Assembly (NCBI RefSeq): GCF_002211765.1
Contig: NZ_CP022133.1
Coordinates: 1,240,001-1,304,000 of the forward strand
Reading direction: 5' to 3'
Source: Idiomarina piscisalsi
GTDB lineage: Bacteria > Pseudomonadota > Gammaproteobacteria > Enterobacterales > Alteromonadaceae
Length of the DNA stretch: 64,000 nucleotides
Shown: piece after piece, positions 18,059-29,011 of the stretch
Numbering within the stretch: the stretch's first letter is position 1
How the letters are laid out: each line of letters opens with the position of its first letter
The notes under the pieces: generated by a model
The model's input: the letters and a program-made list of their open reading frames with translations, nothing else
What the model was told of the DNA's origin: nothing
Databases searched by the model: none
Made by a program: the position numbers and the translations under genes

Positions 18059-19440
18059 GGTGCGCGTGGGAATGGAATAACGTCACGAATGTTTTGTACG
18101 CCGGTAACGTAAGCCACCAGACGTTCAAAACCTAAGCCGAACCCGGCATGAGGAACTGTGCCATAACGACGTAAGTCGCGGTAGAACTCATATTCTTCCA
18201 TTGGCAGGTTCATCTCTTCGATACGTTTATCAAGAATATCTAAACGTTCTTCACGAGCAGATCCGCCAATGATTTCTCCGATGCCAGGCGCCAGCACGTC
18301 CATTGCCGCTACCGTTTTTCCGTCTTCGTTTTGACGCATGTAGAACGCTTTAATATCACGCGGGTAGTTTTTCAGAATAATCGGTGCGCCAACGTGCTCT
18401 TCTGCCAGATACCGTTCGTGCTCAGATTGCAAATCAACGCCCCATTCAACCGGGTATTCAAACTTCTTGCCGCAGCCTTTCAAAATCTCAATAGCGTCGG
18501 TGTAATCCATGTGCACAAAGTTACTGTTCACAATCGCTTCTAAACGGCTAACGGCTTCTGAGTTAATGCGTTTAGCGAAAAACTCCATGTCGTCTGGTCG
18601 CTCCTGAAGAACTGCTTTGAACACATACTTCAGCATGTCTTCCGCTAAGTCAGCGACATCATCGAGTGATGCAAAGGCAAGCTCAGGTTCTACCATCCAA
18701 AACTCAGATAAGTGACGGCTGGTGTTCGAGTTTTCAGCGCGGAAGGTCGGGCCGAAAGTGTAAACCTTTGACAGTGAGCATGCATAAGACTCAACGTTTA
18801 ACTGACCCGATACGGTCAAAAAGGCTTCTTTACCAAAAAAGTCCTGTGAAAAATCAACATCACCTTTGTCCGTTTTAGGCACATTGAGCAGGTCGAGTGT
18901 CGACACACGGAACATTTCTCCGGCACCTTCACAATCAGAAGTGGTAATAATAGGGGTGCTAACCCATAAATAACCGTTTTCGTGAAAGAAACGGTGAATC
19001 GCCTGAGATAACGTGTTACGAACACGCATAACCGCGCCGGTAATGTTGGTTCTCGGTCGTAAATGTGCGTACTCGCGCAAATATTCCATGCTATGGCGTT
19101 TTGGCGCCATAGGGTAAGTGTCAGGATCTTCAACCCAGCCATACACATGCACTTTAGTGGCTTGCAGCTCAAATGACTGCCCCTGACCCTGAGATGGAAC
19201 CACGACGCCGGTAATAGCAACAGAACAACCGGTTGTCAGCTTTTGCACTTCATTACTGTAGTTTGGAAGTTCAGCAGGTACAACGGCTTGAACTGCTTCA
19301 AAGCAAGAGCCGTCATGTACATTAATAAAGGAAATTCCCGCTTTGGAGTCACGGCGTGTACGTACCCAACCGCGAACCGTAACGGTTTCGTCGACCGGGA
19401 TTTTGCCTTCCAGAATATCCACTACAGAAGCATACGACAT
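18040..19440 (-). CDS. asnS: Asparaginyl-tRNA synthetase
   Basis: A 466-residue class IIb synthetase that charges tRNA-Asn. The N-terminal OB fold carries [12 protein letters not shown] near residues 22-33, motif 2 reads [21 protein letters not shown] (about 230-250), and motif 3 is [10 protein letters not shown] near the C-terminus. Length equals that of E. coli AsnS. It is a single gene, convergent with ydjA. Confidence 0.97.
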   Translation of the reverse strand: MSYASVVDILEGKIPVDETVTVRGWVRTRRDSKAGISFINVHDGSCFEAVQAVVPAELPNYSNEVQKLTTGCSVAITGVVVPSQGQGQSFELQATKVHVYGWVEDPDTYPMAPKRHSMEYLREYAHLRPRTNITGAVMRVRNTLSQAIHRFFHENGYLWVSTPIITTSDCEGAGEMFRVSTLDLLNVPKTDKGDVDFSQDFFGKEAFLTVSGQLNVESYACSLSKVYTFGPTFRAENSNTSRHLSEFWMVEPELAFASLDDVADLAEDMLKYVFKAVLQERPDDMEFFAKRINSEAVSRLEAIVNSNFVHMDYTDAIEILKGCGKKFEYPVEWGVDLQSEHERYLAEEHVGAPIILKNYPRDIKAFYMRQNEDGKTVAAMDVLAPGIGEIIGGSAREERLDILDKRIEEMNLPMEEYEFYRDLRRYGTVPHAGFGLGFERLVAYVTGVQNIRDVIPFPRAPKSAEF

Positions 19441-19546
19441 GGGTTTCTATTCTCCGAAATTTACACTATTTTGCGAATCAAAGGTTGCTATGTTACCTCG
19501 GATTGGCGCAGACTCAAGTATAACCCCGTCAACAGAGAGAAAAATT

Positions 19547-19906
19547 ATGAAAAGGGGCTCTATAGATGACTTAAAAAAAGTACCGTTTTGGTCGAGGGTG
19601 CTTGGCTTATTATGTATTTTTGGCTGGGTTATATTTGTTATAGCCACCATTGTTTTTAACTACGCCAAGCCAGAGCGTAACACCATACTGACGCAAATCT
19701 TCGGTATTCCGGTCCGGGATTACTGGCATATAACACTGGGTGACCTGTTTGTGATCACACTTTGTATTGGTTTGATCATTAGCCTGATAAGCTTGGCACT
19801 CAACTTTGTGCTCTTCCGGCAACATAAACAGCATATTTGGGTGAACCTGGTGATACTCGTTTTAAGCTGCCTGGGCGGTTTGTCGCTTTACTTCTTCGGC
19901 TTCTGA
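19547..19906 (+). CDS. Small integral membrane protein, function unknown
   Basis: A 119-residue protein that I do not recognise. Three hydrophobic segments are visible: about residues 18-38, 63-88 and 95-116, with a basic linker RQHKQH between the last two. The start at 19547 has AGAGAG upstream; frames extending further up run into asnS and are shadows. It is transcribed away from asnS. Its end overlaps the end of bioA by 19 bases, so the two genes converge. Confidence 0.7.
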   Translation: MKRGSIDDLKKVPFWSRVLGLLCIFGWVIFVIATIVFNYAKPERNTILTQIFGIPVRDYWHITLGDLFVITLCIGLIISLISLALNFVLFRQHKQHIWVNLVILVLSCLGGLSLYFFGF

Positions 19907-21195
19907 ATGCTTTTGGCGTATTCCGCCATGGCAGAGCACAAAGCTGACAACTCCTGTTTGCTAATAATGTAAGGCGGCATGATGTAAAGCAGTCTACCGA
20001 ACGGGCGTATCCAAACACCGCGTTTAATGAATAAACGCTGGGCTTCAGCGACGTCGATTGTCTGTTCCATCTCCAACACTCCAATAGCGCCAAAAACTCT
20101 GGCATCGCGCACTGAACGTAACTCATGTAACGGAAGCAGTTGTTCTCTCAACTGTGCTTCTATTGCTCTTACCTGCTGCTGCCAAGTGCCTTCATTGATA
20201 ATAGCAAGCGATTCTGAGGCGACGGCGCAAGCCAATGGATTCCCCATAAAGGTTGGTCCGTGCATGAGTGCACCACCGGCCGGACCTTGCCCAATAGTAT
20301 TCGCCACCTGTTCAGTGGTTACGGTTGCGGCCAGAGTGATATAGCCACCCGTTAACGCTTTACCCAAACAGATAATGTCAGGGGTGATCCCCGCATGTTC
20401 GCAAGCGAACAACTTTCCGGTACGACCAAACCCGGTAGCAATTTCATCGGCAATGAGCAGTACATCGTATTTATCGCAAAGAGCACGAATGAGTTTCAGG
20501 TAATTGGGGTGATAAAACCGCATACCACCGGCGCCTTGCACAATTGGTTCGAGTATGACGGCGGCTACTTCTTTATGGAATTGTTCAAACCATAGTGTCA
20601 ACTGCTGACCTGAGGCTTCATCCCATTCATCGGCAGGTGTTAATTCCGGCGCGTCAGCAAAAATCTGGGTGGCAATGGCTTTATTAAAAAAACTGTGCAT
20701 GCCATTTTCCGGATCACACACTGACATGGCTTTAAAAGTGTCGCCATGATAACCACCTTTTATGGTTAACAGCTTGGACTTTTCAGGGCGTGATTGAGCC
20801 AACCAGTACTGCAACGCCATTTTTATGGCGACTTCAACACTAATAGAGCCAGAGTCAGCAATGAATACTTTTTCCAGCGGTTTTGGCAACATGTCGACGA
20901 GCTGTCGACCCAATTTTATCGCTGGTTCGTGAGTAAGGCCGCCGAACATGACGTGGCTGACGGTATCAATCTGCTGGTGCGCAGCTTTATCCAGTCTTGG
21001 GTGACGATAACCGTGAATGACCGCCCACCAGGAAGACATACCGTCTATGAGTTGCTCCCCGTTTTTTAAGGTAATGGTGGCGCCTTTCGCAGAGCTTACT
21101 TCATAGGAAGGCAAGGGGTTGCTCATGGACGTATAAGGGTGCCATAAATGTTGGCGATCGAATTCTTCGTTACTCAAACGACTTGATGAGGTCAT
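19888..21195 (-). CDS. bioA: Adenosylmethionine-8-amino-7-oxononanoate aminotransferase
   Basis: A 435-residue PLP aminotransferase that makes 7,8-diaminopelargonate, the third step of biotin ring assembly. HLWHPYTSM near residues 14-22, DGMSSWWAVIHGY, IADEIATGFGRTG and the PLP lysine in CLGKALTGG are visible. I chose ATG at 21195 (MTSSSRLSNEE); an extension upstream would run through the shared control region. It is divergent from bioB, as in E. coli. The 3-prime end overlaps the membrane-protein gene by 19 bases. Confidence 0.96.
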   Translation of the reverse strand: MTSSSRLSNEEFDRQHLWHPYTSMSNPLPSYEVSSAKGATITLKNGEQLIDGMSSWWAVIHGYRHPRLDKAAHQQIDTVSHVMFGGLTHEPAIKLGRQLVDMLPKPLEKVFIADSGSISVEVAIKMALQYWLAQSRPEKSKLLTIKGGYHGDTFKAMSVCDPENGMHSFFNKAIATQIFADAPELTPADEWDEASGQQLTLWFEQFHKEVAAVILEPIVQGAGGMRFYHPNYLKLIRALCDKYDVLLIADEIATGFGRTGKLFACEHAGITPDIICLGKALTGGYITLAATVTTEQVANTIGQGPAGGALMHGPTFMGNPLACAVASESLAIINEGTWQQQVRAIEAQLREQLLPLHELRSVRDARVFGAIGVLEMEQTIDVAEAQRLFIKRGVWIRPFGRLLYIMPPYIISKQELSALCSAMAEYAKSIQKPKK

Positions 21196-21206
21196 AAAAT
21201 ACTCAG

Positions 21207-21239
21207 TTGTAAAGTTTGCATGGTTGCGTAAATTGACAG
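21207..21239. promoter_or_regulatory. Candidate BirA operator between bioA and bioB
   Basis: TTGTAAAGT at 21207-21215 and AATTGACAG at 21231-21239, 15 bases apart, resemble the two halves of the BirA site (TTGTAAACC, then GGTTTACAA). The left half fits well and the right half only in part. The position, in the divergent bioA-bioB control region, is where BirA acts in E. coli. Confidence 0.5.
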
Positions 21240-21296
21240 GGCAATGATAACGCATATTCTATGCAACATTAACTGTTCAAAACACGAGATTCTATT

Positions 21297-22334
21297 ATGC
21301 CAGCCATTCGCAACGACTGGACCGTTGAAGAGGTTCAACAACTTCTACAATTGCCGTTTAATGACCTAATGTTTAAAGCCCAGAGTGTTCACCGAGAGCA
21401 TTTTAACCCGAATGAAGTACAGGTCAGTACGCTTCTGTCGATTAAAACCGGCGCGTGTCCGGAAGACTGCAAATACTGTCCGCAAAGTGCTCATTATCAC
21501 ACCGGGCTTGATCGAGAACGTCTGATGGCCGTTGAGAAAGTATTGCAAGAGGCGCAAGCGGCCAAAGACAAGGGAGCGAGCCGTTTTTGTATGGGCGCCG
21601 CCTGGCGTAACCCGAAAGACCGTGACATGCCTTACATTATGGAAATGATCAAAGGTGTTAAAGAGCTGGGGCTAGAGAGCTGCATGACGCTGGGGATGCT
21701 GTCTGCTGAACAGGCGAAGTTGCTGCAACAAGCCGGGCTTGATTACTACAACCATAATCTCGATACCTCGCCTGAGTTCTATGGTGACATTATTACCACG
21801 CGCACCTATCAGGATCGAATTGATACGCTGGCTAATGTTCGCGACGCGGGCATGAAAGTGTGCGCCGGCGGTATCGTGGGTATGGGAGAAAGTGTGAAAG
21901 ATCGCGCCTCATTATTGGTGCAGCTTGCTAACTTACCCAAGCACCCGGAAAGTGTGCCAATTAATATGTTGGTGAAAGTTGAAGGAACGCCGTTTGCTAA
22001 ACTCGAAGACTTAGATAACTTTGAGTTTGTGCGTACAGTGGCCGTGGCACGTATTCTTATGCCGCAATCGCATGTGCGCTTATCGGCCGGTCGTGAAGAC
22101 ATGAACGATGAAATGCAGGCGCTGTGCTTTTTGGCCGGAGCTAACTCGATATTTTATGGTGAAAAGCTACTGACAACGGCGAATCCGGAAGCCGACGCTG
22201 ATCTTCGTTTATTTGAGCGTTTGGGTATAACACCGGAGCAAGCTGATGGTTATGATGACGAAGTGCATACCGCTGTTATTGAAGATGCCATTGCAGAGCA
22301 AGAGCAACCGGTTCGTTTCTACGACGCCTCCTAA
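21297..22334 (+). CDS. bioB: Biotin synthase
   Basis: A 345-residue radical SAM enzyme that inserts sulfur into dethiobiotin. The radical SAM cluster ligands are Cys54, Cys58 and Cys61 in [23 protein letters not shown] and the LSAGREDM segment, whose Arg binds the second cluster, are present. First gene of bioBFCD; bioF begins 11 bases after the stop. Confidence 0.98.
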   Translation: MPAIRNDWTVEEVQQLLQLPFNDLMFKAQSVHREHFNPNEVQVSTLLSIKTGACPEDCKYCPQSAHYHTGLDRERLMAVEKVLQEAQAAKDKGASRFCMGAAWRNPKDRDMPYIMEMIKGVKELGLESCMTLGMLSAEQAKLLQQAGLDYYNHNLDTSPEFYGDIITTRTYQDRIDTLANVRDAGMKVCAGGIVGMGESVKDRASLLVQLANLPKHPESVPINMLVKVEGTPFAKLEDLDNFEFVRTVAVARILMPQSHVRLSAGREDMNDEMQALCFLAGANSIFYGEKLLTTANPEADADLRLFERLGITPEQADGYDDEVHTAVIEDAIAEQEQPVRFYDAS

Positions 22335-22345
22335 GCGATCGAACA

Positions 22346-23482
22346 ATGCATGACGCTCTTAAGGAGAAATTGAAGCAACGTATGGCCTCGACACAAATGC
22401 GTCGACGTCGTTGTCGTGCCGCAAAAGAAGCCAGTGTCGTTGTCGACTTTTCGAAAAACGATTACCTCGGTTTAAGTCAGCATGAAGAGGTTATTAAACG
22501 CTTTATCGATGCAACGAATCAATGGGGCGTTGGCAGCACAGGGTCGCCGTTATTAAGTGGTTATTGTCGTGAGCACCAACGGCTTGAATCTGAGCTGTGT
22601 GAGTGGCTTGAAAAGCCGGCTGCGCTTTTATTTTCCTCCGGTTTTGCGGCAAACACAGGGGTGTTAAATACCCTGACAGGTGAAAGCGGCAAAATATACG
22701 CAGATAAGCTTGTTCACGCGTCTTTAATTGATGGTATCAAACAAAGTCGTCAACGTTTTAAGCGCTATGATCACAGTCAGCCGTTAACCATTGCTGGCAT
22801 GCTACAACCCGAAGACTGGCTTGTCACCGAAGGGGTTTTCAGTATGGACGGGGACGACGGCGGTATTGCGCAATTGGCCGAGCTGAAAAAACAACAGCCA
22901 GACGCGACATTTATGGTCGATGACGCACACGGCATTGGTGTTTTAGGTCAAGAGGGGAAAGGCGCTCTGGCGGACAACTTGAACGTGATAGACATCATGA
23001 CGGGAACCTTTGGCAAAGCATTCGGCGTTGGTGGGGCGTTTGTCTGTGCTGATAACGACACCATTGAAGCGTTAATTCAGTTTTGTCGGGAATACATCTA
23101 TTCAACGGCCATGCCGCCCGCACAAGCTGCCGCAGCCAGCGCCGCACTAACGGTTATTCGCAGTAACGAAGGACGAGAGAAGCGAGATCATTTAGCACAG
23201 CTAGCGCAACAGTTTCAGCTGGAAATGTCTCGTCGTGGCTTAGCGTATATAGAGTCCTCAACGCCTATTCAAACCTGGTCGTTTGAAAGTGAAGAGACCG
23301 CGAGGCGCATTGCAAGAGAGCTGACGAGCCTGGGGTATTTGTGCCGAGCGATTGTTTATCCCACGGTGCCTAAGCATTTGCCAAGAATTCGCTTTAGCCT
23401 GAACAGTAACATGCAATCGGCGCACATCAGTCAGTTTTGGCATGTGGCTGATGAGCTACTGGAATCGAATAGGGCTCTATGA
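22346..23482 (+). CDS. bioF: 8-amino-7-oxononanoate synthase
   Basis: A 378-residue PLP enzyme that joins pimeloyl-ACP and alanine. DYLGLSQHEEV, VDDAHGIGVLG (191-201) and the PLP lysine Lys224 in GTFGKAFGVGG are all present. The ATG at 22346 follows bioB closely; the stop overlaps bioC by four bases, so translation is coupled. Confidence 0.96.
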   Translation: MHDALKEKLKQRMASTQMRRRRCRAAKEASVVVDFSKNDYLGLSQHEEVIKRFIDATNQWGVGSTGSPLLSGYCREHQRLESELCEWLEKPAALLFSSGFAANTGVLNTLTGESGKIYADKLVHASLIDGIKQSRQRFKRYDHSQPLTIAGMLQPEDWLVTEGVFSMDGDDGGIAQLAELKKQQPDATFMVDDAHGIGVLGQEGKGALADNLNVIDIMTGTFGKAFGVGGAFVCADNDTIEALIQFCREYIYSTAMPPAQAAAASAALTVIRSNEGREKRDHLAQLAQQFQLEMSRRGLAYIESSTPIQTWSFESEETARRIARELTSLGYLCRAIVYPTVPKHLPRIRFSLNSNMQSAHISQFWHVADELLESNRAL

Positions 23483-24258
23483 AACCGCTAAATTTTGATA
23501 AAGCTGTGGCGCAGCACTTTGACCGTGCCGCTACCAGTTATACTCAACACGATGAAATTCAAAGAAGAGCGGCCCACGATCTCCTGGCTTGCGCGAATCC
23601 AGCTATTTCTCAACATACGGGAACACTGGTTGATATTGGTTGTGGCCCTGCGGCTGAAACCGCCGCATTGCTAAGCCGCTGCCAACAGTATATCGGCATT
23701 GATATTTCCCCGGCCATGCTGGTACAGGCGCGTCGGTTATACCCAAACTTGAATTGGTCGCATGGACACTGGACTGAGTTACCATTAGCAAGTGGGAGTA
23801 CCGATTGGGCATTTGCGAATTTGTCGTTGCAGTGGGTTGATGACTTGAGTTGTGCGTTTAACGAGGTCTACCGTATTCTTAAACCCGGTGGTGTTGCAAC
23901 GGTGAATACATTGTTACCCGGCACCTTCTCGTCATTGCAGGAAAGCTGGGCAAGAGTCGATAGCCGGCGTCATATTAACCAGTTCCCGCTATTAACCGAT
24001 GTTGTCTCTGCGGTTAAGAAACACGCTTGGTCAAGTGCCGGCTTTCATGACTACAGCTATACCCAGTATTTTAATAATTTGAGAGAACTACTGGGCAGTA
24101 TTAAAGGTGTTGGTGCAAGCTTAGTAAAACGGGAAAGCTCGTCTGGTTTGATGACGAGATCAAAGCTTCAAAACTTAGAAAAAAGCTATGAAACCTGTCG
24201 ACAAAGCCAGGGCTTACCACTGGAATGGCAAGTTATTAATATCGTTTTGGTTAAGTAG
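23479..24258 (+). CDS. bioC: Malonyl-ACP O-methyltransferase BioC
   Basis: A 259-residue SAM-dependent methyltransferase. VDIGCGPAAETA near residues 48-59 is the SAM-binding motif I, and WAFANLSLQWVDDL is a BioC hallmark. It methylates malonyl-ACP to disguise it for the fatty acid enzymes so that pimeloyl-ACP can be built. No BioH is visible here; the esterase must be elsewhere. Confidence 0.93.
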   Translation: MKPLNFDKAVAQHFDRAATSYTQHDEIQRRAAHDLLACANPAISQHTGTLVDIGCGPAAETAALLSRCQQYIGIDISPAMLVQARRLYPNLNWSHGHWTELPLASGSTDWAFANLSLQWVDDLSCAFNEVYRILKPGGVATVNTLLPGTFSSLQESWARVDSRRHINQFPLLTDVVSAVKKHAWSSAGFHDYSYTQYFNNLRELLGSIKGVGASLVKRESSSGLMTRSKLQNLEKSYETCRQSQGLPLEWQVINIVLVK

Positions 24259-24276
24259 GGTTGATTAATAGTTAAT

Positions 24277-24951
24277 ATGGATATTTATTTTATAACAGGT
24301 ACCGATACTGACGCAGGTAAAACCGTGGCAGCCTGTGGCTTTGTGCAATACTTGGTAAACAGTGGTCGCAAAGTGGCTGTTATGAAGCCTGTTGCTTCTG
24401 GCTGCGAAATGCTCGATGGGCAATTAAAAAATTCAGATGCCTTAGCATTAATGAAGGTTGCGAATATTAAACAACCCTATCAACAGGTAAACCCTTACAC
24501 GTTTGAGCCAGCCATAGCGCCTCATATTGCAGCGGCCGAAAAGGCCGTTGAAATCAATATCAACAGGCTTCAAAAGACCGTTGATGAGATTCGTCAAATC
24601 GGTGCTGATGTTTTGGTGATAGAAGGCGCCGGTGGCTGGCAATTACCGTTATCGAATACGTTCTTTATGCCAGAGTTGGTTGAGCAACTGTCCGCCAAAG
24701 TTATTCTCACGGTTGGTTTAAAGCTGGGCTGCTTAAATCATGCGTTACTTAGCGCCCAGTCGATTCAAGCATCGGGCTGCGAACTCGCAGGCTGGATTGC
24801 CGTGCAGACCGACGAAACGCCAATGCCCAGGCAAAAAGAAAACCTTGAGACATTAATCAGCATCCTGAAGTCCGAGCCAATTGCCACATTGCCTTATATG
24901 CCTGGCTGGCAAAGCCAAAATTTCGCCGGTAAATTTTCACTCGTGCATTGA
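24277..24951 (+). CDS. bioD: Dethiobiotin synthetase
   Basis: A 224-residue ATP-dependent carboxylase that closes the ureido ring. The P-loop is GTDTDAGKT at residues 8-16, KPVASGCE holds the substrate lysine, and VIEGAGGWQLPL is the second family mark. Last gene of the bio operon. A candidate heat-shock promoter for htpX overlaps its stop codon. Confidence 0.96.
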   Translation: MDIYFITGTDTDAGKTVAACGFVQYLVNSGRKVAVMKPVASGCEMLDGQLKNSDALALMKVANIKQPYQQVNPYTFEPAIAPHIAAAEKAVEININRLQKTVDEIRQIGADVLVIEGAGGWQLPLSNTFFMPELVEQLSAKVILTVGLKLGCLNHALLSAQSIQASGCELAGWIAVQTDETPMPRQKENLETLISILKSEPIATLPYMPGWQSQNFAGKFSLVH

Positions 24952-24975
24952 ACTTAATGTGAGGCGCCTACATAT
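24948..24975 (+). promoter_or_regulatory. Candidate sigma-32 promoter of htpX
   Basis: TTGAA at 24948-24952 and CCTACATAT at 24967-24975 with a 14-base spacer resemble the heat-shock consensus (CTTGAA, about 14 bases, CCCCATNT). E. coli htpX is heat-induced, which supports the reading. The -10 side has two mismatches. Confidence 0.45.
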
Positions 24976-25008
24976 CAGTTAGCGTAGACATTCTTAACGG
25001 AGACTAGG

Positions 25009-25866
25009 ATGAAAAGGATCCTGCTATTTTTAGCCACTAACATTGCTGTTTTATTGGTCGTTAGTGTTGTTTTTAATATCGTTATTGCAGCAACGGGTAT
25101 AGACGCTCGTGGCTCTGCAGGGTTGTTAATTTTCTGTGCGCTGTTTGGTTTTGGCGGTGCTTTTGTTTCACTATGGATTTCCCGTTGGATGGCTATTCGT
25201 TCAACTGGAGCACGGGTTATCGAGCGTCCACAGAATCAGTCTGAAGAATGGCTGTTAAGAACGGTTCAGCAGCAGGCGCAAAAAGCCGGCATACCGATGC
25301 CTCAGGTTGCTGTATATCAGTCACCGTCGCCCAATGCGTTTGCCACCGGACGCAGCAAAAACCATTCACTGGTTGCGGTCAGCACTGGCTTGTTACAAAG
25401 CATGAACGCAGATGAAGTTGAAGCGGTGTTGGCGCACGAAGTCAGTCACATTGCGAACGGCGACATGGTCACGCTGACGTTAATTCAGGGCGTGGTGAAC
25501 ACCTTTGTAATGTTCTTTGCGCGGATCATCGCCAGCGCCATCGCTCGCGGTGATAACCAACGTGGCGGACTCGCGTACTTCGGTTTGGTCATGTTACTGG
25601 AAGTTGTTTTTGGCATTCTCGCCAGTGTCATAGTGATGTGGTTCTCCCGTCAGCGCGAGTTCCGAGCAGACGCTGGTTCCGCAGATATTGCGGGTAAACA
25701 GAAAATGATTGCAGCGTTGCGTCGCTTACAACAAGGCCGCGAATCAGAGCTGGACGGTACCATGTTAGCTTTCGGCATTAAGGGAAAACGCTCAACGATT
25801 GGTAAACTCTTTATGAGTCATCCGCCTTTGGAAGAGCGTATTCATGCACTTGAGCAACGGCGTTAG
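25009..25866 (+). CDS. htpX: Membrane zinc metalloprotease HtpX
   Basis: A 285-residue M48 protease of the inner membrane that helps degrade damaged membrane proteins with FtsH. Two N-terminal membrane segments (about 4-24 and 38-58), the zinc motif HEVSH at 143-147 with Glu144, and the third ligand in EFRADAGSA near residue 223 are visible. Length is near that of E. coli HtpX. TAACGGAGACTAGG gives a good ribosome site. Confidence 0.96.
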   Translation: MKRILLFLATNIAVLLVVSVVFNIVIAATGIDARGSAGLLIFCALFGFGGAFVSLWISRWMAIRSTGARVIERPQNQSEEWLLRTVQQQAQKAGIPMPQVAVYQSPSPNAFATGRSKNHSLVAVSTGLLQSMNADEVEAVLAHEVSHIANGDMVTLTLIQGVVNTFVMFFARIIASAIARGDNQRGGLAYFGLVMLLEVVFGILASVIVMWFSRQREFRADAGSADIAGKQKMIAALRRLQQGRESELDGTMLAFGIKGKRSTIGKLFMSHPPLEERIHALEQRR

Positions 25867-25938
25867 TCGTTGCTTTTCAATGGCGGACACCGTACATTCG
25901 TACATCTTATACAGTGAAAAAAGTCGGAAGTTAATTTT

Positions 25939-27297
25939 ATGGCACAGTGGAGTGCGCGCAGCTGGCGCGATAAGCCAATTCAACAACAACCCAGCTACCA
26001 AAACGAACAACAGCTGCATGATGTCGAAAGGCAACTAAGCCAGTTCCCGCCGTTAGTGTTCGCGGAAGAAATTCGTGCGCTGAGAAATCAACTAAGCGAT
26101 GTCTGTCAGGGAAATGGTTTTCTGCTCCAGGGCGGTGACTGCGCTGAGTCGTTTAGCGACTTTAATGCCCCAAAAATAAGAGACACTTTTAAAGTTATTC
26201 TGCAAATGGCCATTGTAATGACCTTCGCGGGGTCGTGTCCGGTAACCAAAGTCGCACGAATGGCGGGGCAATATGCTAAGCCGCGCTCCAGTGACTTTGA
26301 GTCTGTTGATGGTGTTAACCTGCCAAGTTATCGCGGCGATATTATTAATGGCTCTGAGTTTACAGAGAGGTCTCGAGAGCCGGATCCTGAGCGTATGCTT
26401 AAGGCGTATCATCATTCGGCGGCGACGCTGAATTTGTTGCGGGCGTTTGCACAGGGCGGTTTGGCAAACTTACATAAGGTTCATAAGTGGAACTTAAGCT
26501 TCATTGCGTCAAACCCGTTGAAAGAACGCTATCAGCAAATCGCGGAAGAAATTCAGTCAGCGCTGCGTTTTATGGAAGTATTGGGCATCAATGCAGATAA
26601 TAATGCGACCATCCACGAAACCTCGCTGTTTACCTCTCATGAGGCCTTATTGTTGCCTTATGAGCAGGCGTTAACTCGTACAGATACATTAACCGGCTTA
26701 CCCTACGACTGTTCTGCCCATATGGTTTGGATAGGGGAGCGTACGCGTCAGTTAGATCATGCGCATGTCGAATTTATGCGCGGCATTAATAACCCAATAG
26801 GCGTAAAAGTCGGACCGAAAATGCCTGAAGATGAGCTTATTCGCTTAATCGATGCGCTTAACCCGGATAACGAAGCGGGGCGCTTAACGCTCATTACCCG
26901 TATGGGAGCAGATAATCTGGCTGAAAATATGCCACGTCTGGTACGTCGAGTTAAAGAAGAAGGTCGCAACGTTATTTGGTCCAGCGATCCAATGCATGGC
27001 AACACGATAAAAGCGGACAATGGCTTGAAAACACGTTCTTTCGACGCCATTCATAAAGAATTGAGACAGTTTTTTGCTATTCACCAGTCAGAAGGCACGT
27101 ATCCCGGCGGTATTCATTTAGAGATGACCGGGGAAGACGTCACAGAATGCACAGGTGGAGCTTATAAAATCAGCGAAGAAGACCTGTCGAGTCGTTACCG
27201 TACACAATGCGATCCACGACTTAATGCCGATCAAGTGTTAGAATTGGCGTTTTTAGTGGCCGAGTCGCTTAAAGCTGCGCGCAATGGCGAAGGCTAA
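25939..27297 (+). CDS. Class II 3-deoxy-7-phosphoheptulonate (DAHP) synthase
   Basis: A 452-residue enzyme of the plant and Mycobacterium type, not the AroF/G/H type of E. coli. Class marks include [11 protein letters not shown] near residues 58-68, [29 protein letters not shown] and [18 protein letters not shown]. It joins phosphoenolpyruvate and erythrose 4-phosphate at the entry to the shikimate pathway. ppsA nearby would supply phosphoenolpyruvate. Class II enzymes occur in some gammaproteobacteria. It stands alone, with no other aro genes. Confidence 0.95.
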   Translation: MAQWSARSWRDKPIQQQPSYQNEQQLHDVERQLSQFPPLVFAEEIRALRNQLSDVCQGNGFLLQGGDCAESFSDFNAPKIRDTFKVILQMAIVMTFAGSCPVTKVARMAGQYAKPRSSDFESVDGVNLPSYRGDIINGSEFTERSREPDPERMLKAYHHSAATLNLLRAFAQGGLANLHKVHKWNLSFIASNPLKERYQQIAEEIQSALRFMEVLGINADNNATIHETSLFTSHEALLLPYEQALTRTDTLTGLPYDCSAHMVWIGERTRQLDHAHVEFMRGINNPIGVKVGPKMPEDELIRLIDALNPDNEAGRLTLITRMGADNLAENMPRLVRRVKEEGRNVIWSSDPMHGNTIKADNGLKTRSFDAIHKELRQFFAIHQSEGTYPGGIHLEMTGEDVTECTGGAYKISEEDLSSRYRTQCDPRLNADQVLELAFLVAESLKAARNGEG

Positions 27298-27336
27298 TTT
27301 TCTATTTCATTGAACGTATAAGAGGACAACCGTTGT

Positions 27337-28134
27337 ATGTCACAGCAGGTAGAGCAGTTATTTGAGAATTTGTGGCAAGATTACTTATCTCGCACGCCAT
27401 CGGCAGAAAAAGTTCACAAAATACTGGGTGAAGGGCATCCGATCATTAACGATCACGTCGCCTTCAGAACATTCGATATTGCTCCGGTTGGCTTAGAGGT
27501 TCTGGCACAGCACTTTCTGGACTTAGGTTACAAAGAAGGCGGCGATTACCACTTCGAGGCTAAGAAGCTTCGTGCGAAACACTTCGAGCATGATGACCCT
27601 GAGCTGCCTAAAGTGTTCATCAGCGAATTAATGACCAGCGAGTTTTCTGACGAATTGCAAGCCAAAGTCAAAGAGATGGTGGCGCAAGTATCGGAAGCCG
27701 ATACGAAAAAGTCTGACTTCCTGTACTCAGGCACCCATTGGAAAGTTAGCCACGAAGACTATCTGGCGCTGTTAGAAGAAAGTGAATACGCTGCCTGGAT
27801 GTCGGCGTTCGGTTACTGCGCTAACCACTTTACGGTGAGTGTTAATCAGTTGCCGGGCTACGAATCATTAGAGCAGGTAAACCAGAGGCTGAAGGATAAT
27901 GGCTTTACACTCAATAGTTCAGGTGGCGAAATTAAAGGCTCGCCAGAGGTTTACCTCGAGCAGTCGTCAACAATGGCTGACCGTCATGACGTTGAGTTCT
28001 CAGACAAAACGGTCAGTATTCCAAGCTGTTTTTATGAGTTTGCGAAGCGGTACGAAATTGAGCCGGGTAAACTTTACACGGGTTTTGTTGCGGCTTCAGC
28101 AGACAAAATCTTTGAAAGTACTAACGCAAAATAA
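27337..28134 (+). CDS. DUF1338 family protein, short form (2-oxoadipate dioxygenase/decarboxylase-like)
   Basis: A 265-residue DUF1338 protein. NDHVAFRTFD near residues 33-42 holds the first metal-ligand His, KHFEHDDPELPKVFISEL and the later GSPEVYLEQSSTMAD segment are typical. Characterised DUF1338 proteins (HglS, YdcJ) are Fe(II) enzymes that turn 2-oxoadipate into 2-hydroxyglutarate in lysine breakdown, but those are longer. ydiJ, a D-2-hydroxyglutarate dehydrogenase gene, lies 3.3 kb downstream, so the two could act in sequence. The exact substrate of the short form is uncertain. Confidence 0.8.
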   Translation: MSQQVEQLFENLWQDYLSRTPSAEKVHKILGEGHPIINDHVAFRTFDIAPVGLEVLAQHFLDLGYKEGGDYHFEAKKLRAKHFEHDDPELPKVFISELMTSEFSDELQAKVKEMVAQVSEADTKKSDFLYSGTHWKVSHEDYLALLEESEYAAWMSAFGYCANHFTVSVNQLPGYESLEQVNQRLKDNGFTLNSSGGEIKGSPEVYLEQSSTMADRHDVEFSDKTVSIPSCFYEFAKRYEIEPGKLYTGFVAASADKIFESTNAK

Positions 28135-28165
28135 GCGCAAAATAAGCGTTAATGACAGAACGGCA

Positions 28166-28975
28166 CTAATAGCGGTGCCGTTCTAAGTTGGTCTTCGCAA
28201 GAATCTTCGCGGCAATTTCTTCCACTGAATAATGGGTCGAATTGATAAACGGTATTGCCTCCCGGCGGTACAATTTTTCGACTTCAGCCAACTCAAACCG
28301 ACACTGTGCTAACGATGCATAACGGCTGCCTTCCCTACGCTGACTGCGTATTTCATGCAGGCGCTGAGAGCTGAGCGTTAGACCAAAAATTTTATGCCTG
28401 TGCATTTTCAGCTCTTTGGGTAACTGCAAACGTTCAAAGTCATCGTCGTCGGTAAGCGGATAGTTGGCGACCTTAATACCGTATTGCATAGCCAAGTAAA
28501 GGCTTGTCGGCGTTTTACCCGTTCTTGAGACACCTACCAGAATAAGATCCGCCTTATCAAGCTGGTTGAGACGTTTACCGTCGTCGTTATCAAGGGCGTA
28601 GTTAATAGCATCTATTCGGAAATTATAATTCTTATGAACACCATGAGTGCGGTGGGTCTTCGGTTCGGCTTTAACGTTAAGCTCTTTTTCTACTGGTGTC
28701 ACAAAGTGATCCAGGAAGTCATAGCAAACGCCCCCGCAATTCGTTATTTTTGACTTTAGCGTTTCATTAACGAAGGTATGGAATATCAGCGGCGGCTCGC
28801 CGCTCTCTTCTTTTGCTTTTTGAATGGTTTTACAGACATTTTCTGCTTTTTTTTGTGTATCAATAAAGGGCAGCGTTTTATGCTCGAATTTTACCGGAAA
28901 CATTGAGAGCAGGGCATGACCAAAGGCCTCAGCGGTCAGTGCCGTGCCGTCAGAAATATAAAAGGCGTAGCGCAC
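28166..28975 (-). CDS. ppsR: Phosphoenolpyruvate synthase regulatory protein PpsR
   Basis: A 269-residue DUF299 bifunctional kinase and pyrophosphorylase that switches PEP synthase on and off. [20 protein letters not shown] at the N-terminus and the P-loop-like GVSRTGKT at 148-155 are family marks. It acts on a Thr beside the catalytic His of PpsA. It is divergent from ppsA, the usual arrangement, sharing a control region of about 110 bases. Confidence 0.95.
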   Translation of the reverse strand: MRYAFYISDGTALTAEAFGHALLSMFPVKFEHKTLPFIDTQKKAENVCKTIQKAKEESGEPPLIFHTFVNETLKSKITNCGGVCYDFLDHFVTPVEKELNVKAEPKTHRTHGVHKNYNFRIDAINYALDNDDGKRLNQLDKADLILVGVSRTGKTPTSLYLAMQYGIKVANYPLTDDDDFERLQLPKELKMHRHKIFGLTLSSQRLHEIRSQRREGSRYASLAQCRFELAEVEKLYRREAIPFINSTHYSVEEIAAKILAKTNLERHRY

Positions 28976-29011
28976 GTTAAGTCTCTTTTACAAAGGATTA
29001 ATACAGCGATA

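Noticed and set aside
28157..28184. Inverted repeat AGAACGGCAC / GTGCCGTTCT between the DUF1338 gene and ppsR
   Set aside because: The stem is good but neither strand has a T run after it, so it was not listed as a terminator.
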